Source of the DNA: Paraspadella gotoi
Lineage: Eukaryota; Chaetognatha
Direction: 5' to 3'
DNA length: 64,000 nt
Assembly: GCA_051294375.1 (NCBI GenBank)
Contig: CM119269.1
Span: forward strand, 6,058,735-6,122,734
Shown here: positions 22,240 through 34,257 of the stretch, one piece after another
How positions within the stretch are numbered: position 1 is the first letter of the stretch
How the letters are laid out: each line of letters begins with the position of its first letter
Program-made: the position numbers and the translations under genes
The notes under the pieces: generated by a model
Databases searched by the model: none
Seen by the model: only the letters and a program-made list of their open reading frames with translations
Told to the model about the DNA's origin: nothing

Positions 22240-25200
22240 GATGCCTCTTATTCGCTTATGTCTTTTAAGCCATTGACGTCATGGGTGTTACACTGACTTC
22301 GTCAATAAACTCATCGTTGCTTAATGCCAGGATCATCGTTCCTTTTCGGTTCGCTATTCACTTTCACTTGTTCTTCGAGTTTCACTGTGAAACTTCGATA
22401 GTGTTACTAATCGTTGTCCCCGAAAGCCAATGAAAAGAAAATACAGTAGTTTGGAAATGATAAGTTCTCCAGTTTAAGATTCCTCATAAAAAGTTAATGC
22501 AGGAAATCATAAATCTCTTTCAAAAATTATGTCATTAAATAGGTTAAAATTACAAAATTCTTAATAAAAGATTTTTTTTAAAAGAATTATACTTTCTTTT
22601 ATCAACTTTCTTTTTTAAACAAATCTAAAATAATGTATTTTTAAATTTTAGCCTATTATATTCTTATTACTATACATAAATATAGCTCACTGGTGCCCAC
22701 GAATGTATAAAATTTAAAAAAAAAATTTTTCTATCGGTTTTTATTTTATGTCCTATATGCTAAATAAAAATCGTTGTAAAAATTCAAACTTTGCCAAGTT
22801 CTAATACAATCTACAAAAACACGAAAAAGAGAAAGGTGTGAATTCTACACAGTATTTCTGATATAGAGCACACATGAACGGAAATAACGTGGCGGTTTAC
22901 AGGGTACCAGGTGCTCGATGTTTGTCCCTTTAAAATTGTTTCTGAAGCCAACATTAATTGCATTATTACTTTGGTAATATGTGCGATAATACACTACTGG
23001 ACATTACTGTGTCGACGCATAACCGACTTGACCATCAACAAAACTAACTAGAATCAAAAAATAGTAAAATAAGATGTAGCAATATAGCTCGAAACGCTTA
23101 CAAAATTTTAAACATTGCTTTTATTAAATGCAAAAAAAATATTAATAAGTTATTAAAACAAAATTTTATAAAACGATAACTTAGACAGTTAAGCCGCGAA
23201 ACCAAGATGAATATTTTTTACACCAGCATCAATTTCTTCAATTTATATGATCATATGTTGTAATTAGGTCAAATTAATCTAAATAGAAGAATATGACAAA
23301 GTTCATTTTCAATTTTTTTTAATGAACTGGGAGTTTTTACTGCTTAACTACCCCTTGTGTTTAATATCTAATAATTTTTGAGGTATTTCCGAAGAACCAT
23401 TATATTAATTACAACTGATATTTTTCGCGCTTTTTTTCAATGTATTTCAAAGCAAGAAACAACATCATAAACAACATTTCAAATAATAAAAAAAATTGAT
23501 TGAATGATTTTTGGAAAAAAATATTTTGAAACTTGAGAATAATGGATTTCGAGTACTAGGAAAAAAATTTTGCCATTCTAAAAATCAGGCCTCTAGCCGT
23601 TTCGATTTTTCTAGAGGCTTCGATTTTTTTATTTTTTTGAATATTTTTGATTTTTCCTTTGCAAAACCATTATTTCTCAATGAGCAGTTAGGTCGAGGAA
23701 ATTTTTTTTCAACAAATTAAAAAAAATTCAAGCTTGTTGTTAAATTAGGCTTTTTTTTGGGGAAATACAATATAATCAATTAATTATATGAATGCGTATA
23801 ATCTGAAAGTGAAGTATGTCTCTAAAATGACAAAAAGAATTACAATATTTCTTCAAGTTTTATGGTAAAATTTAAGTATGTTGTATCAATTAGAAATAAG
23901 TTGAGATACGTCCCGCCTTTGGGCCAAAATTTTTAGTTTAACAAAGATTTTCGTACTGGCGGTAGTTTGAAAAAAGTTGAATTTAATTAAATAACTTTTC
24001 AAAAGAAAGAGCGAGCAAGATGGGTGTAGTAAATCAAATTAAAGCCCTAATCATGGACACTCACCTTTCCTAAAAAAAGTTTTTTATTAAATTAATCCAG
24101 TAAATCTTTACAACAGGCTTTTGTTTTAAATCAGAGATAAAAAGTAGTAACAGTTTTTTTGCTTAAATTTTGAATGAAGGCATAATGAAATTTTTATTTT
24201 TCTTTTGTAAATCTTGAAAAAGGAAAGACTGAATTACATTTAGTATTATAAATTTTTTGATTCATAAAACTGGCTTATATTTTAAGTAAAAGTAAAGAAA
24301 CAATCAAAAAGTTTTATATTGATAGCTTGATAAAAGTCTTTTATTAATATCAAAAAAATGATAAAATAAATGTTTTCAGCTTGATATACAACAGTCTGGG
24401 ACATCTGACCTTCTTTGTCCTGTGAAAAAAAATCGGTATTTTTTTATATCTTTAACTGCAAACTAAAAGCTTGACACACTGCTTGTTTGATCATAATAAA
24501 GTTTAAAAAAAATGTATATAGGCTGGCAAATATATTTGACAAAAGCAAGACATCTTGTGTTAAACATGTAATTTGATAAATTTTTTTTAAATATAGCAAG
24601 GAATTAATGTCTAATTATTTAATCAATACCATTTTAATTAAGAAAAATATTTCTGCGTAATAGCGCCATAGAAAGGGTTATCATTAACTAGACTTGAATG
24701 ATGCGAATTTTTTAGATATCGATTTACTGCCCCCATTGTCACAAGATATAAAAGGTCGATGGTTATGAATGTCAGTCAAGCTTCCAGATTTATCTGTACC
24801 TTTATAAACCTGCATTCTGAATTTTCTGTTTTTTTCCCTTCAAAAATGTATAAATAAAAAAGAATTAATTATGAGAGAACAATCAGCGGTGGAGGTGCCA
24901 TTGGTGAAGCCTTAGTCTAGCCAACCACTTCCCGATGCGAATTTTTAAATGAGGTTTTTTTTATTGCCATTTATTTGAGACATAACAAACGCTTTAAAAC
25001 TTTTTATTTGGTTTAAACTATTATTATTTTTTATTTTTTTTGATTACAATTTCTAGGAATAATATGAATAAGATACACTTTTTAAAAAAGTTGTATCATC
25101 TTTTCACCCTATAAACTTCGGTCATAATCGTAAAAAAACAAAAAAAGAGTTTTGCATTGAATTTGGATAATCGACATATGAAACTATAACGTTGGTCAAA

Positions 25201-25314
25201 AAAATAAAAAGAAACTATAAAATATTGAATCACGTGAAATTTTTTTTTTGCACGGGAACAGTAACGTTTACGTGCCATTTTTCATTGTGTCATAATATAC
25301 AAATTTATAATATT
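22240..25314. other. Strongly AT-rich stretch, no gene seen
   Basis: About 3 kb of very AT-rich sequence with frequent stops in all frames. The only notable element is a TATA/initiator pair near 24.75 kb. Isolated GTGAGT donors, for example minus strand near 24060, have no coding exon beside them. Confidence 0.6.
24747..24776 (+). promoter_or_regulatory. TATA box and TCAGT initiator pair
   Basis: TATAAAA at 24747-24753 is followed by TCAGT at 24772-24776, the arthropod initiator consensus, placing the initiator A 27 bp after the first T of the TATA box. The spacing is close to the usual -30. No downstream frame is evident, so this may be chance or may serve a non-coding transcript. Confidence 0.3.
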
Positions 25315-26503
25315 GATAAAATTTTGAATATTTTTCCATGCAACTCTACTGACGATGGTAGCTAAAATTACTCAATAATCTACCAAGTAAAACTTAGTTT
25401 GATATATATTTTCTCACTATAAACTCCCTTTTACTCGAAATAACGATTTTTAACCACGGAAAAAAAAAATTTCTCTTCTAACTGAAATTTGAACCGGAGT
25501 TCAAATTTTGACGTCAAAACGGCCTCCCATGATTCATAAGCCACGAACGTGTACATCGCCCACGGCGTAACGGTCGATGATATTATTTGTGTTTGCCATT
25601 ACATCTACATATGATGCATCGACTCAACCTTGACAACTCAAAGAATTACCGGCAGTTCGTAACCTTTTCTCGATATTTTCACTCGAGTCTGTAAGAAACA
25701 TTTTCTTTCTGTCGTGAAGCAAAAATCTTCCACAAACAAAGAGGCCCGAAACGCCTGTCCCTCCGATGCCCCAATCCCTTCTCAACACAGTTGGCCACTC
25801 CCACCCACATCACCCTTACCACCCCCGCCACCCTATATCCCCAGCCTCCCGCTCACCTTCGCCAGGATTTGTTATGATTAGCGTTGACGGTTGAGACTTT
25901 TCGAGTTTTATTGCGAAAATCCTCAGTCGGACAGGAAGGGAGAGATTCGATGGGAATTTCAAACGCTGCTCTCTACTTGGTGATTGCAGAATGGTGGGGG
26001 TTAAGTAAGGGTTTTAGTATTATTAGTAATTAGTATTAATATTAGAAAAATATGTACCAAGGGGCACATTTTTATCAAGGGGATTAAAATATTTTTTTTT
26101 ACTATTCATTATTATTCATTATTAATAACGATTTACCATTTATTGCTATTTATGACTACATAATACCTATGACTATCTAGCTATTAGCTATTATGTATCT
26201 ATTATCTATTTACCATCTACGACTATCTTGTATCTGTTATAAATATATCAGAATACCCGACTTCTTCGGCAAATCGCAGTTTTCACAGTACGTAGATATA
26301 ACAGCCCACCGCTGTACCACGGGGAGAATTTCTCTGGTCGCCCATTAATGTTAATGCGGTGAGGAAGCGAAAAAAGGGGGGGTGGGCGTATGGGCCTCTC
26401 CCATTGGTGACAGGGCAATCATTGCAACGGAAAGGGAGACATGGAGAGAAAAATGGGTAGATAATAAATAGAATAAAATCGCAGAAAAAAATGCATTGGG
26501 TTG

Positions 26504-26510
26504 TATAAAA
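26504..26510 (+). promoter_or_regulatory. TATA box, left arm
   Basis: TATAAAA within TTGTATAAAAGGGTGGGAAG. The same box is kept in the other arm (29728-29722, minus strand). About 47 bp downstream is the first ATG (26551). Retention in both arms with the nearby ACACGAAACTTTCCAG block suggests a functional core promoter, or simply recent duplication. Confidence 0.45.
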
Positions 26511-26550
26511 GGGTGGGAAGCTATTTGCCGACACGAAACTTTCCAGCCAA

Positions 26551-26676
26551 ATGAGCGCAAGAACGACAAATAAATACGACTCGGCGCTAACGCGTCAGCA
26601 AATGAAGATGTTTTCGCCCAGCATGAAGCAATCGAGCAATGGAAGCCAGGTGAAGGAGGCGATATGGTTGCGGTAG
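26551..26676 (+). CDS. Short frame after the TATA box, indel-shifted copy
   Basis: Forty-one codons from the ATG at 26551 (MSARTTNKYD) to TAG at 26674. It is the left-arm counterpart of the 66-codon frame at 29483-29683. The peptides diverge after a few residues because of indels, so at most one arm carries a true coding frame. No family is recognised. Confidence 0.15.
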   Translation: MSARTTNKYDSALTRQQMKMFSPSMKQSSNGSQVKEAIWLR

Positions 26677-27193
26677 ATTAAATGCGCGGGCACAGGCGGT
26701 TCCGGCTCGAGCTGCAAGATCCCCAGCTTCTTTTTCTTGAAGCCTTGATACGCGACTAGGATATAACATAACGCTCAGCGAACGCAGCGGTCGCAAAAAC
26801 TGGCAATCAGAGAGTCACAGACGTCGCGCCTTTGAGAATTTCGCAATAAGACAACAAGAAGAGAAAAGAATTGGGGTTCCCGTTTCGCTTCGAGTCTCGA
26901 GCGGAATACTTATTTCGANNNNNNNNNNNNNNNNNNNNNNNNNNNNNNNNNNNNNNNNNNNNNNNNNNNNNNNTTTGAGTGGTTTATCAGTTATGGTTTA
27001 TGTGTTGTCTAAGCTTATTTTTGTATATATTGTTATGAATGAAGTTATTCGTGCAACAAGCCTCTCAACAAGAAAATCTACAACGAGTCAGTATCTCAAA
27101 ACTCTTCCACCCAAATACATAAAAAACATTATCTTCCACATTTTTATCGCATTTCTCGGAAAAGAGCACTTGGCCATTTTATCCTTCGCGGAA

Positions 27194-27208
27194 CCGGAAG
27201 AGGCGTGG

Positions 27209-27260
<52 letters not shown>

Positions 27261-27285
27261 GAGAGAGAGAGAGAGCAAAGACGAG
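27194..27285. repeat. (GA)n microsatellite in the left arm
   Basis: GA run at about 27212-27275. The right-arm equivalent, near 28668-28752, is a CT run with several interruptions. Confidence 0.9.
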
Positions 27286-27840
27286 GACCCGAATTTATTC
27301 CCCTTCTTTTCTTCTCTCTTCTCTCGCGATGATTCCGGGTTTATTTTCGGGATCACGAGTTTTTCCTTTTAAAAGAGGAAAGGACTGGAAGAGTTGGGGC
27401 GTGGCCCCTAGGGGGCAGTGAATAACGGCGTCTCCAACGCAGTTAAATTCCGAAAGTGACGTTAAACTTTGACCGGAAACGACTCGGCGTAATTCGCGAC
27501 GGGCCGTCGCGCCTTGGCAACGAGGGTTCTTGGCTTAGACCGCCCTTGGCAACGATCGCCCTTAGCAACGTCGCTTCATGGAACCGACGCCCCTTGGCAA
27601 CGTTACCACGGGCGTCTCGCTTCGGTGCGTCGCCCGCTTATTGAAGCGACAACACAGCCAAGTCTTCCACTTCGCTTTGCAATCACGACTCACATTATCA
27701 GCTTTCTTTCATGACCAGTGAATGTCACTGCCTTCACGTCGGGGGAATCGTCGCCCGATCGTAGACGTTTAACGTGAGATTCTTNNNNNNNNNNNNNNNN
27801 NNNNNNNNNGTATAGTAAGTATTTTCCACTTCATTGATAG

Positions 27841-27960
27841 GGAAGCCAGGTACTCTGGGATGAATAAACGAGACTGTGAGAGAGTCTTGATTGAAAGCTT
27901 GCAGGGACTGCATGTCTCTATCTTGGTAAGAGTGATGGAGCCTTAAACCACCAAAGGCCT
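27841..27960 (+). pseudogene. Broken copy of a dispersed exon, in the palindrome spacer
   Basis: After a TTCATTGATAG acceptor-like tract, this stretch follows the minus-strand exon at 57411-57279 closely (GGAAG.CAGGT.ACTCTGGGA, TGATTGAAAGCTTGCAG, AAGAGTGATGGAG.CCTTA), but one-base indels destroy the frame within nine codons. The similarity continues into the AT-rich flank (GGGCAAGATA, then TTGGTTGT), which a third fragment at 53.32-53.40 kb also shares. It is either a duplicated exon or part of an unrecognised dispersed element. Confidence 0.55.
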
Positions 27961-28773
27961 GTCAGCATAAGTCAGGGGCAAGATAGCGTTATTTATTAAA
28001 TGAATGGATAATTTTTTATATTGGTTGTTACGCAAATTTCATAATATTAGCGAAAAACTAACTTTCTAAATGTATCTTTGAGTCTTTCTCTCTTTTAACT
28101 CGAAATTCAGTCGCGATTCAGATTCTTCGACACGCATCGAAGAATCTAACGTTAAACGTCTCGATCGGTGCCGACGATTCCCCCGAGCGTGAAAGGCCAG
28201 TGTACAATCACTGGTCAATGGTGAAGAAAGCTTGATAAATGTGAGTCGTGATTGCAAAGCGAAGTGGAAGATTTGGCTGTGTTGTCGCTTCAATAAGCGG
28301 GCGAACGCACCGAAGCGAGACGCCCGTGGTACGTTGCCAAGGGGCGTCGGTTCCATGAAGCGACTTGCTAAGGGGCGACGTTGCCAAGGGCGGTCTAAGC
28401 CAAGAACCCCTCGTTGCCAAGGCGCGTTAACGGCCCGTCGCGAATTAACGGCGAGTCCGTTTCCGGTCAAAGTTTAACGTCACTTTCCGGAATTTAACTG
28501 CGTTGGGAGACGCCGTATTACACTGCCCCGTAGGGGCACGGTCCCAACTCTTCAAATCCTTTCCTCTTTAAAAGGAAAAACTCGTGATCCCCGAAAATAA
28601 ACCCGGAATCATCCGCGAGAGAAGAGAGAAGAAAGAAGGGGAATAAATTCGGTCCTCGGTGCTTTGCTCTCTCTCTCTCTCTCTCTCTCTCCCTCTCTCT
28701 ATCTCTCTGCTCTCTCTCTCTCCTCTCTCTCTCTTCTCTCTCTCTCTTCTCTCGCGCGCGTGACAAAATGGTA

Positions 28774-29142
28774 TCATGCCTCCCGCTCGTGAACCTTTGT
28801 ACCTCTCCTCTCGTCTCGTCTATCACCAATCATCTCCTCTCTCTCATCGGCCAACGCCTCTTCCGGGTTTCCGCGAAGGATAAAATGGCCAAGTGCTCTT
28901 TTCCGAGAGAAATGCGATAAAAAATGTGGAAGATAATGTTTTTTATGTGATTTGGTGGAAAAGAGTTTTGAGATACTGGACTGCGTTGTAAGATTTTCTT
29001 GTTGAGAGGGCTTGTTTGCACCGATAACTTCATTCATAACAATGATATACAGAAAATAAGCTAGACAAACACATAAACCATAACTGATAAACCAGCTCAA
29101 ATAGATTTGGGTGTATATTTTTGTTAATATAATAAGTCGCAC
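28774..29142 (-). CDS. Doubtful frame with a hydrophobic segment
   Basis: An open minus-strand frame with no ATG at its upstream end. It has a hydrophobic stretch (about 22 residues, rich in Leu, Tyr, Ile and Cys), then IGANKPSQQENL and a charged tail. The left arm keeps parts of the same text at 26975-27210, including IKNIIFHIF and LGKEHLAILSFAE in a neighbouring frame. Conservation follows from the duplication, so it does not prove coding. It could be intron sequence of the gene starting at 29184. Confidence 0.15.
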   Translation of the reverse strand: MRLIILTKIYTQIYLSWFISYGLCVCLAYFLYIIVMNEVIGANKPSQQENLTTQSSISKLFSTKSHKKHYLPHFLSHFSRKRALGHFILRGNPEEALADEREEMIGDRRDERRGTKVHEREA

Positions 29143-29157
29143 TCATACATAACTTAC

Positions 29158-29184
29158 CTTATGCACATCTTTAAAGCGCCCCAT
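29158..29184 (-). CDS. Possible first coding exon, MGRFKDVHK
   Basis: ATGGGGCGC at 29184 begins nine codons that end exactly at AAG followed by the consensus donor GTAAGT (29157-29152). The frame is open upstream for a further 14 codons. It lies about 540 bp downstream of the TATA box on the same strand, so it could be the first coding exon of a transcript from that promoter. The left-arm equivalent is inside the 55-N gap. Downstream exons were not found. Confidence 0.25.
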
Positions 29185-29482
29185 TTGTTTCAAAAGGAAA
29201 GACGTCCTCGACTCTTCTGTCTCGAAAAGTCAATCATCGTTATCGCGCAATCGTCGTCCCCATGCGTCGTCGTCTGTCGTCATCGTCTCTATGGTAACGA
29301 GGACGCATTCCGAAATAAGTATTACCGCTCAGAGACTCGAAGCGAAAGGGAACTCAATTCTGTTCTCTTTTGTTGTCTTTTTGCGAGAATCTCAAAGGCG
29401 GAGCGTCGTTGACTCCTGATTGCAGTTTCGCGACCGTGCGTCGCTGAGCGTTAGCGCGAAGTGTTATATCCTAAGTCGCGTA

Positions 29483-29683
29483 TCAAGGCTTCCCGAAAAA
29501 GAAGCTGGGATCTTGCAGTCGAGGCCGACCGCCAGTTCGCATAATCTTCGCAAAACAATGGCCGTTCTCACACTGGTTCCATTGCCTCGAATTGCTTTTA
29601 TTTGCGGAGAGGCGTAAACACATCTTCATGTGTGAAGTGCTGGACGCGTTGCCGAAGTCGTTTATTTGTCCGTCTTGCGTCAT
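29483..29683 (-). CDS. Small frame just downstream of a TATA box, 66 residues
   Basis: The ATG at 29683 lies 39 bp after the TATA box on the minus strand, leaving a leader of about 14 nt if transcription starts 30 bp downstream. The peptide has no signal sequence. It has a Cys-rich centre (CENGHCF) and ends GGRPRLQDPSFFFGKP. A secreted peptide is unlikely without a signal. The other arm has the same TATA box but a disrupted frame. Unrecognised; chance is a real alternative. Confidence 0.25.
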   Translation of the reverse strand: MTQDGQINDFGNASSTSHMKMCLRLSANKSNSRQWNQCENGHCFAKIMRTGGRPRLQDPSFFFGKP

Positions 29684-29721
29684 TTGCTGGAAAGTTTCGG
29701 TGTCGCAATAGCTTCCCACCC

Positions 29722-29728
29722 TTTTATA
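29722..29728 (-). promoter_or_regulatory. TATA box, right arm
   Basis: Minus-strand TATAAAA in the context GTATAAAAGGGTGGGAAGC, the same as the left arm at 26504-26510. Confidence 0.45.
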
Positions 29729-31005
29729 CAACCAATTGATTTTTTGTTTTTTTTTCTGGATTAATTCCTTGTCGAAGCTATTTGATTTAAAAAATAACAT
29801 TTTAGAAGGCAAGTATTTAATTATCTAACCATTTTCTCTGCCATCATCCCTTTCGTTTGCAATGATTGCCGTCACCATGGGAGAGGCCCATGCGCCCCCC
29901 CCTTTTCGCTCCTCACGCATTAACATTAATGGGCGACAGAGAAATTCCTCCCCGTGGTACAAGGCGGTGGGACTGTTATATTCTAGCGTACGGTGAAAAA
30001 CTGCGATTTGCCGAAGAATCGGTATTCTGATATAAGTTTTATAAGCAGATGAGCCAAGATAGTCCGTAGATGGTAAATAGATAATACGATACATAATAGC
30101 TAATAGATAGATTAGTCATAGGTATTGATGTAGTCATATAATAGCATAAATGTAAATCGTTATTAATAATGATAATAATGAATAAGTAAAAAAAAAAATA
30201 TTTAATCCCTGATAAAAACTGTGCCCCTTGGTACATATTTTCTCAAATAATTAATACTAATTACTAATAATACTAAAACCCTTACTTAACCCGCACCAAT
30301 TCTGGCAATCACAAGTAGAAGCAGCGTTTTTGAAATTCCCATCGAATCTCCTCCTTCCTGTCCGACTGAGGATTTTTGGGCAATAAAACAGACTCGAAAA
30401 GTCTCAACCGTCACGCCTAATCTAACAAATCCTGGCGAAGCGTGAGCGGGAGGACTGGGATATAGGTGTGGCGGGGGTGGGTAGGGTGATGTGGGTGGGT
30501 GGCCAACTGTGTTGAAAGGGATTGGGGGCATCGGAGGGACAGGCCGTTTCGGGCCGTCTTTGTCGCGGAAATTTTTGCTTCACGACAGAAAAAAAAAAGT
30601 GTTCTTGACAGACTCGAGTGAAAAAGTATCGAGAAAAGGTTACGAACCTGCCCGGTAATTCTTTTGAGTTGTCAAGGTTGAGTCGATGCATCAATAGGTA
30701 GAAGTGTAAATGGCAAACACAAAGAATACGCAATAGACCCGTTACGCGACGCCGTGGGGCTGATGTACATGTTTCGTGGCTTTATGAATCATGGGAGGCA
30801 CGTTTTTACGTAAAATTTGAACTCGCCGGTTCCAAATTTTCAGTTAGATGAAGAATTTTTTTTCGCGTGGTTAAAATCGTTATTTCGAGTAAAAGGGAGT
30901 TTTATAGTGAGAGAATATATGTCAAACTAAGTTTTAAACTTCGGAGATTATTAAGCTAATTTAGCTATCAATCGGCAGTAGAGTGAGGGAAAAATATTAA
31001 AATTT

Positions 31006-32750
31006 ATAAAATAAAAAAAGTAAATTAAAAATAATAAAAATAAAAAAAAATACAAAATTTAAATACTATTAAAAGTTCCGTCAAACTGATATTGGCGCAT
31101 TGTTCATTCTTCAAAAGAAATAAAAATTCCTTTTCTCTCTAAATATCGGCTTCTGCCAAAACAAAGACCGGTGAAAATAGTCGGCCGGCCAGATAAAAGA
31201 CCGGTCAAACTTGATACTAATCAGTTTAAAAACGTGAGAGAGAGAAAGAGTGAGAGAGAGAGAGAAAGACAGACATACAGGCCAAGAGACTGCTAGAGCA
31301 TTCTTTCTCTCGCGGTTCTTTCTTTCTCAGATTTACTTCATCTCACCAATCACGAATCACCGATGTTTTTCACCTTTGAGCGGGCAGCACTCGCGGCTGC
31401 GAAATCCTCGTCATAAAGTGATGTTTCACTTATTTCAACGTGAACGTCTTTTGAATCGCTTGTTCGGCGCCAAGGAGTAATTCTTTCCTTTTTTTTCCAA
31501 CGAAGCGAAACTTTTATTCCATCTTCGTCTTTTTATGTCTCGACTCATGAAATCGAATTCCTTACGACTCAATCCTCTTTTCTACGGATATTCTTCATTC
31601 CTCTTCTCTTTTCATTCGCTTTTCTTTTCTTTTCTTTTTCGCCATTTACTTTTCTTCTCCTCTAATATTTTTGTCTCCTCTCCTCTCCTCTCCTCTTTTG
31701 TCCCCTTTTTTTTCCAAACTCCTTTCTGCTTCTTTTCTTCTCTTCTCTTTTCTTCTCTTTCTATTCATCTTTTCTCTCCACTTCCCTCTAACGCATCAGA
31801 ACTGTAATCGCTGCGTCTCGTGAAGCGAAGCAATCTCGACCAGCATCACCACCGACCCGGACAACGATTTAAATCGCATCTTTTTATTTATTTATTTATT
31901 TAATTACACGACCACATCTTCATCCACAGGCATGCCACAGATTGCACACGCATGACAATTGACCACACGCGAATCCACCAGCATGATTATTGATTAAATC
32001 TATCATCAACAGTCATGACTTCTTTTTTTTATCATAGCCATTAGCCACATCCTCTTCCTGTAATAAACTGACGCGACCACATTCTAATTTTCGTCACAAC
32101 ACAACAGTCATTTCCACGGATGGCGTGACCACTGACCAGTGACCACTGACCACTTACCACAACTAGCCAATCAATCATATCAATTGTTTCCCGGTCAATT
32201 TCCATCCCTTATCCTCCTCCTCCCTCTTTTCTCCTCATCCTTGCTAAACTTTCCTTCTGACTCTCGATGCTTGAATAACGAAAAACCCGCGACTGACTCC
32301 CCCCCTCTTCGCCCCCCTCCCCCACGACTCTCCTTTATTCCTTTTCGTTGTTGTCTTGCGATCCTATTTACTACTACCTGAGACCGAGGTTCTTTTTTTT
32401 CTTCTCTCGCTCCCTTTACACCTTTACGCTTACATTTGCCGTCTCTCTCTGATTGTTTTGCATTTTGGGGTGAATTTATGTTATTTATTTAAATTCGTTA
32501 GTGAATTTTATTTGAATTTATGATTGATCATTCTTTTAACTATAGATAAGTAAGTTGTCTTAGTAAACTATGAATAAATTTTCCTCAGTTCCATTTTTTT
32601 TTTCATAGAAGCATTTTTTTTTAAAAACTTTTTGGTTTCTATGTAAAATTTTTACTGCGCAATATAAAAAAAACCCCATAATGTCCCGATGATACTCCCG
32701 ATCGATTATCCCTTATATTCCCTCTCCCCCCCCCCCGCGCCTCCTCCCTC
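31006..32750. other. Low-complexity intergenic stretch
   Basis: I see no reliable gene. It holds a GA patch near 31225-31265, pyrimidine-rich sequence at 31560-31790 and a TTTA run near 31885-31912. A short plus-strand stretch at 31422-31480 (MFHLFQRERLLNRLFGAKE, then a stop) reads well but is too short to call. Confidence 0.55.
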
Positions 32751-32751
32751 C

Positions 32752-33713
32752 TACCCCCACTATGAGCCATAGTAAGGTGGACAGCAGAAATTTCATACAG
32801 CCTCGCTACCCACCTGTAACCATACACTATGAAGCCATAGTTTAGGTGACAGCAGAAAATTTCATACAGCCTCGCTACCCCACCTGTAACCACTACCCAC
32901 TATGAAGCATAGTAAGGTGGACAGCAGAAAATTTTACATAACATGCCTCGCTACCCACCTGTTAACCACTACACTATGAAGCCATAGTAAGGTGGACAGC
33001 AGAAAATTTATACAGCCTCGCTACCACCTGTAACACTACACTATGAAGCCATAGTAAGGTGGACAGCAGAAAATTATCATACAGCCTCGCTACCCACCTG
33101 TAACCACTACACTATGAAGCCATAGTAAGGTGTGACAGCAGAAAATTTCATACAGCCTCGCTATCCCACCTGTAACCACTACACTATGAAGCCATAGTAA
33201 GGTGGACAGCAGAAAATTTCATACAGCCTCCGCTACCACCTGTACCACTACACTATGAAAGCCATAGTAAGGTGGACAGCGAGAAAATTTTCATACAGCC
33301 TGCCTACCCACCTGTAACCACTACACTATGAAGCCATTAGTAGTGGACAGCAGAAAATTTCATACAGCCTCGCTACCCACACTGTAACCACACACTATGA
33401 AGCCATAAGTAAGGTGACAGCAGAAAATTTCATACAGCCTCGCTACCACCCACTGTAACCACTACACTATGAGCCATAGTAAGGTGGACAGCAGAAAATT
33501 TCATACAGCCTCGCTACCCACCTGTAACCAATCACTACATGAAGCATAGTAAGGTGGACAGCAGAAAAATTTCATACAGGCCTCGCTACCCACACTGTAC
33601 ACTTACACTATGAAGCCCATAGTAAGGTGGACAGCAGAAAATTTCATACAGCCTCGCTACCCACCTGTAACCACTTACACTATGAAGCCAAGTAAAGGTG
33701 GACAGCAGAATTC
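32752..33713. repeat. 70-bp tandem satellite, about 14 units
   Basis: Units of about 70 bp, each carrying ACTATGAAGCCATAGT, AAGGTGGACAGCAG, AAAATTTCATACAG, CCTCGCTACC and CACCTGTAACCACTA. ACTATG-AAGC-CATAGT is a 6-bp hairpin, and AGGTGG can pair with CCACCT in the same unit. Unit-to-unit variation is mostly random one-base insertions and deletions rather than shared substitutions. Confidence 0.95.
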
Positions 33714-34255
33714 CGCGCTATTTCTAATGCATTAAGCCACCAGCCCACCCACCTCCAATAATTTGTTTTTGATTTTATCTATTAGCAAAAAGCTTTATCC
33801 TTGGAACTTGTTTGATTGAAAAGTAATTGCAGTATACCACTTATTTGCTTTGAAGTATCTTCAATTCTATTATGGTTTTAATGTTAGAATGCATATCTAA
33901 TTAATACTTTCACCTCCTATAATATGTAAGTTTCCTAAATATTTTTTTTATTTTTCATTCTTAAAAATAGAATACTACAATATGCAAATTGAGTTATAAA
34001 TACTCAAAGGTTTTTAAATAATGCAAAATACAGTCAGAGAAAAATTTTTATTACAAACGTTAAAAACTTATTAAGAAAGGATAATTACAAAAAAATTGAC
34101 ATGGGACTGAGATAGCCAGGGATTTTTATATTAACGGTTTAACTAAAAAAGTATAATGTAATTTCTCTCGATTCGTTTTTGTTTGGTAAGTTTAGTTACA
34201 ACGTTTTTATTATTTAAAAACAACGGTTAAATTTAAACAAAAATAACGGATATGT
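33714..34255. other. AT-rich flank, nothing recognised
   Basis: AT-rich sequence between the satellite and the ribozyme-like motif. No gene, hairpin or repeat was seen. Confidence 0.5.
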
Positions 34256-34257
34256 TT

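Larger units (their letters stand above)
25315..27784 (+). repeat. Left arm of the second large palindrome
   Basis: Matches 28140-31005 inverted. Paired landmarks run from CTCGAAATAACGATTTTTAACC (25436) with 30875, through GATGCATCGACTCAACC (25612) with 30690, the TATA region (26504) with 29725, and the GCCCTTGGCAACG block (27540) with 28385, to the GGGGGAATCG block (27741) with 28180. The arm contains a 55-N gap (26919-26973) and ends at a 25-N gap (27785-27809). The arms differ mainly by small indels. Confidence 0.9.
28140..31005 (-). repeat. Right arm of the second large palindrome
   Basis: Inverted counterpart of 25315-27784, with scattered small insertions relative to it. It covers the part lost to the 55-N gap in the left arm (about 29100-29320). 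The 28030-28140 junction with the spacer is AT-rich. Confidence 0.9.

Noticed and set aside
32752-33713. CRISPR-like array
   Set aside because: The repeats are contiguous 70-bp units without unique spacers, in an animal-type genome.
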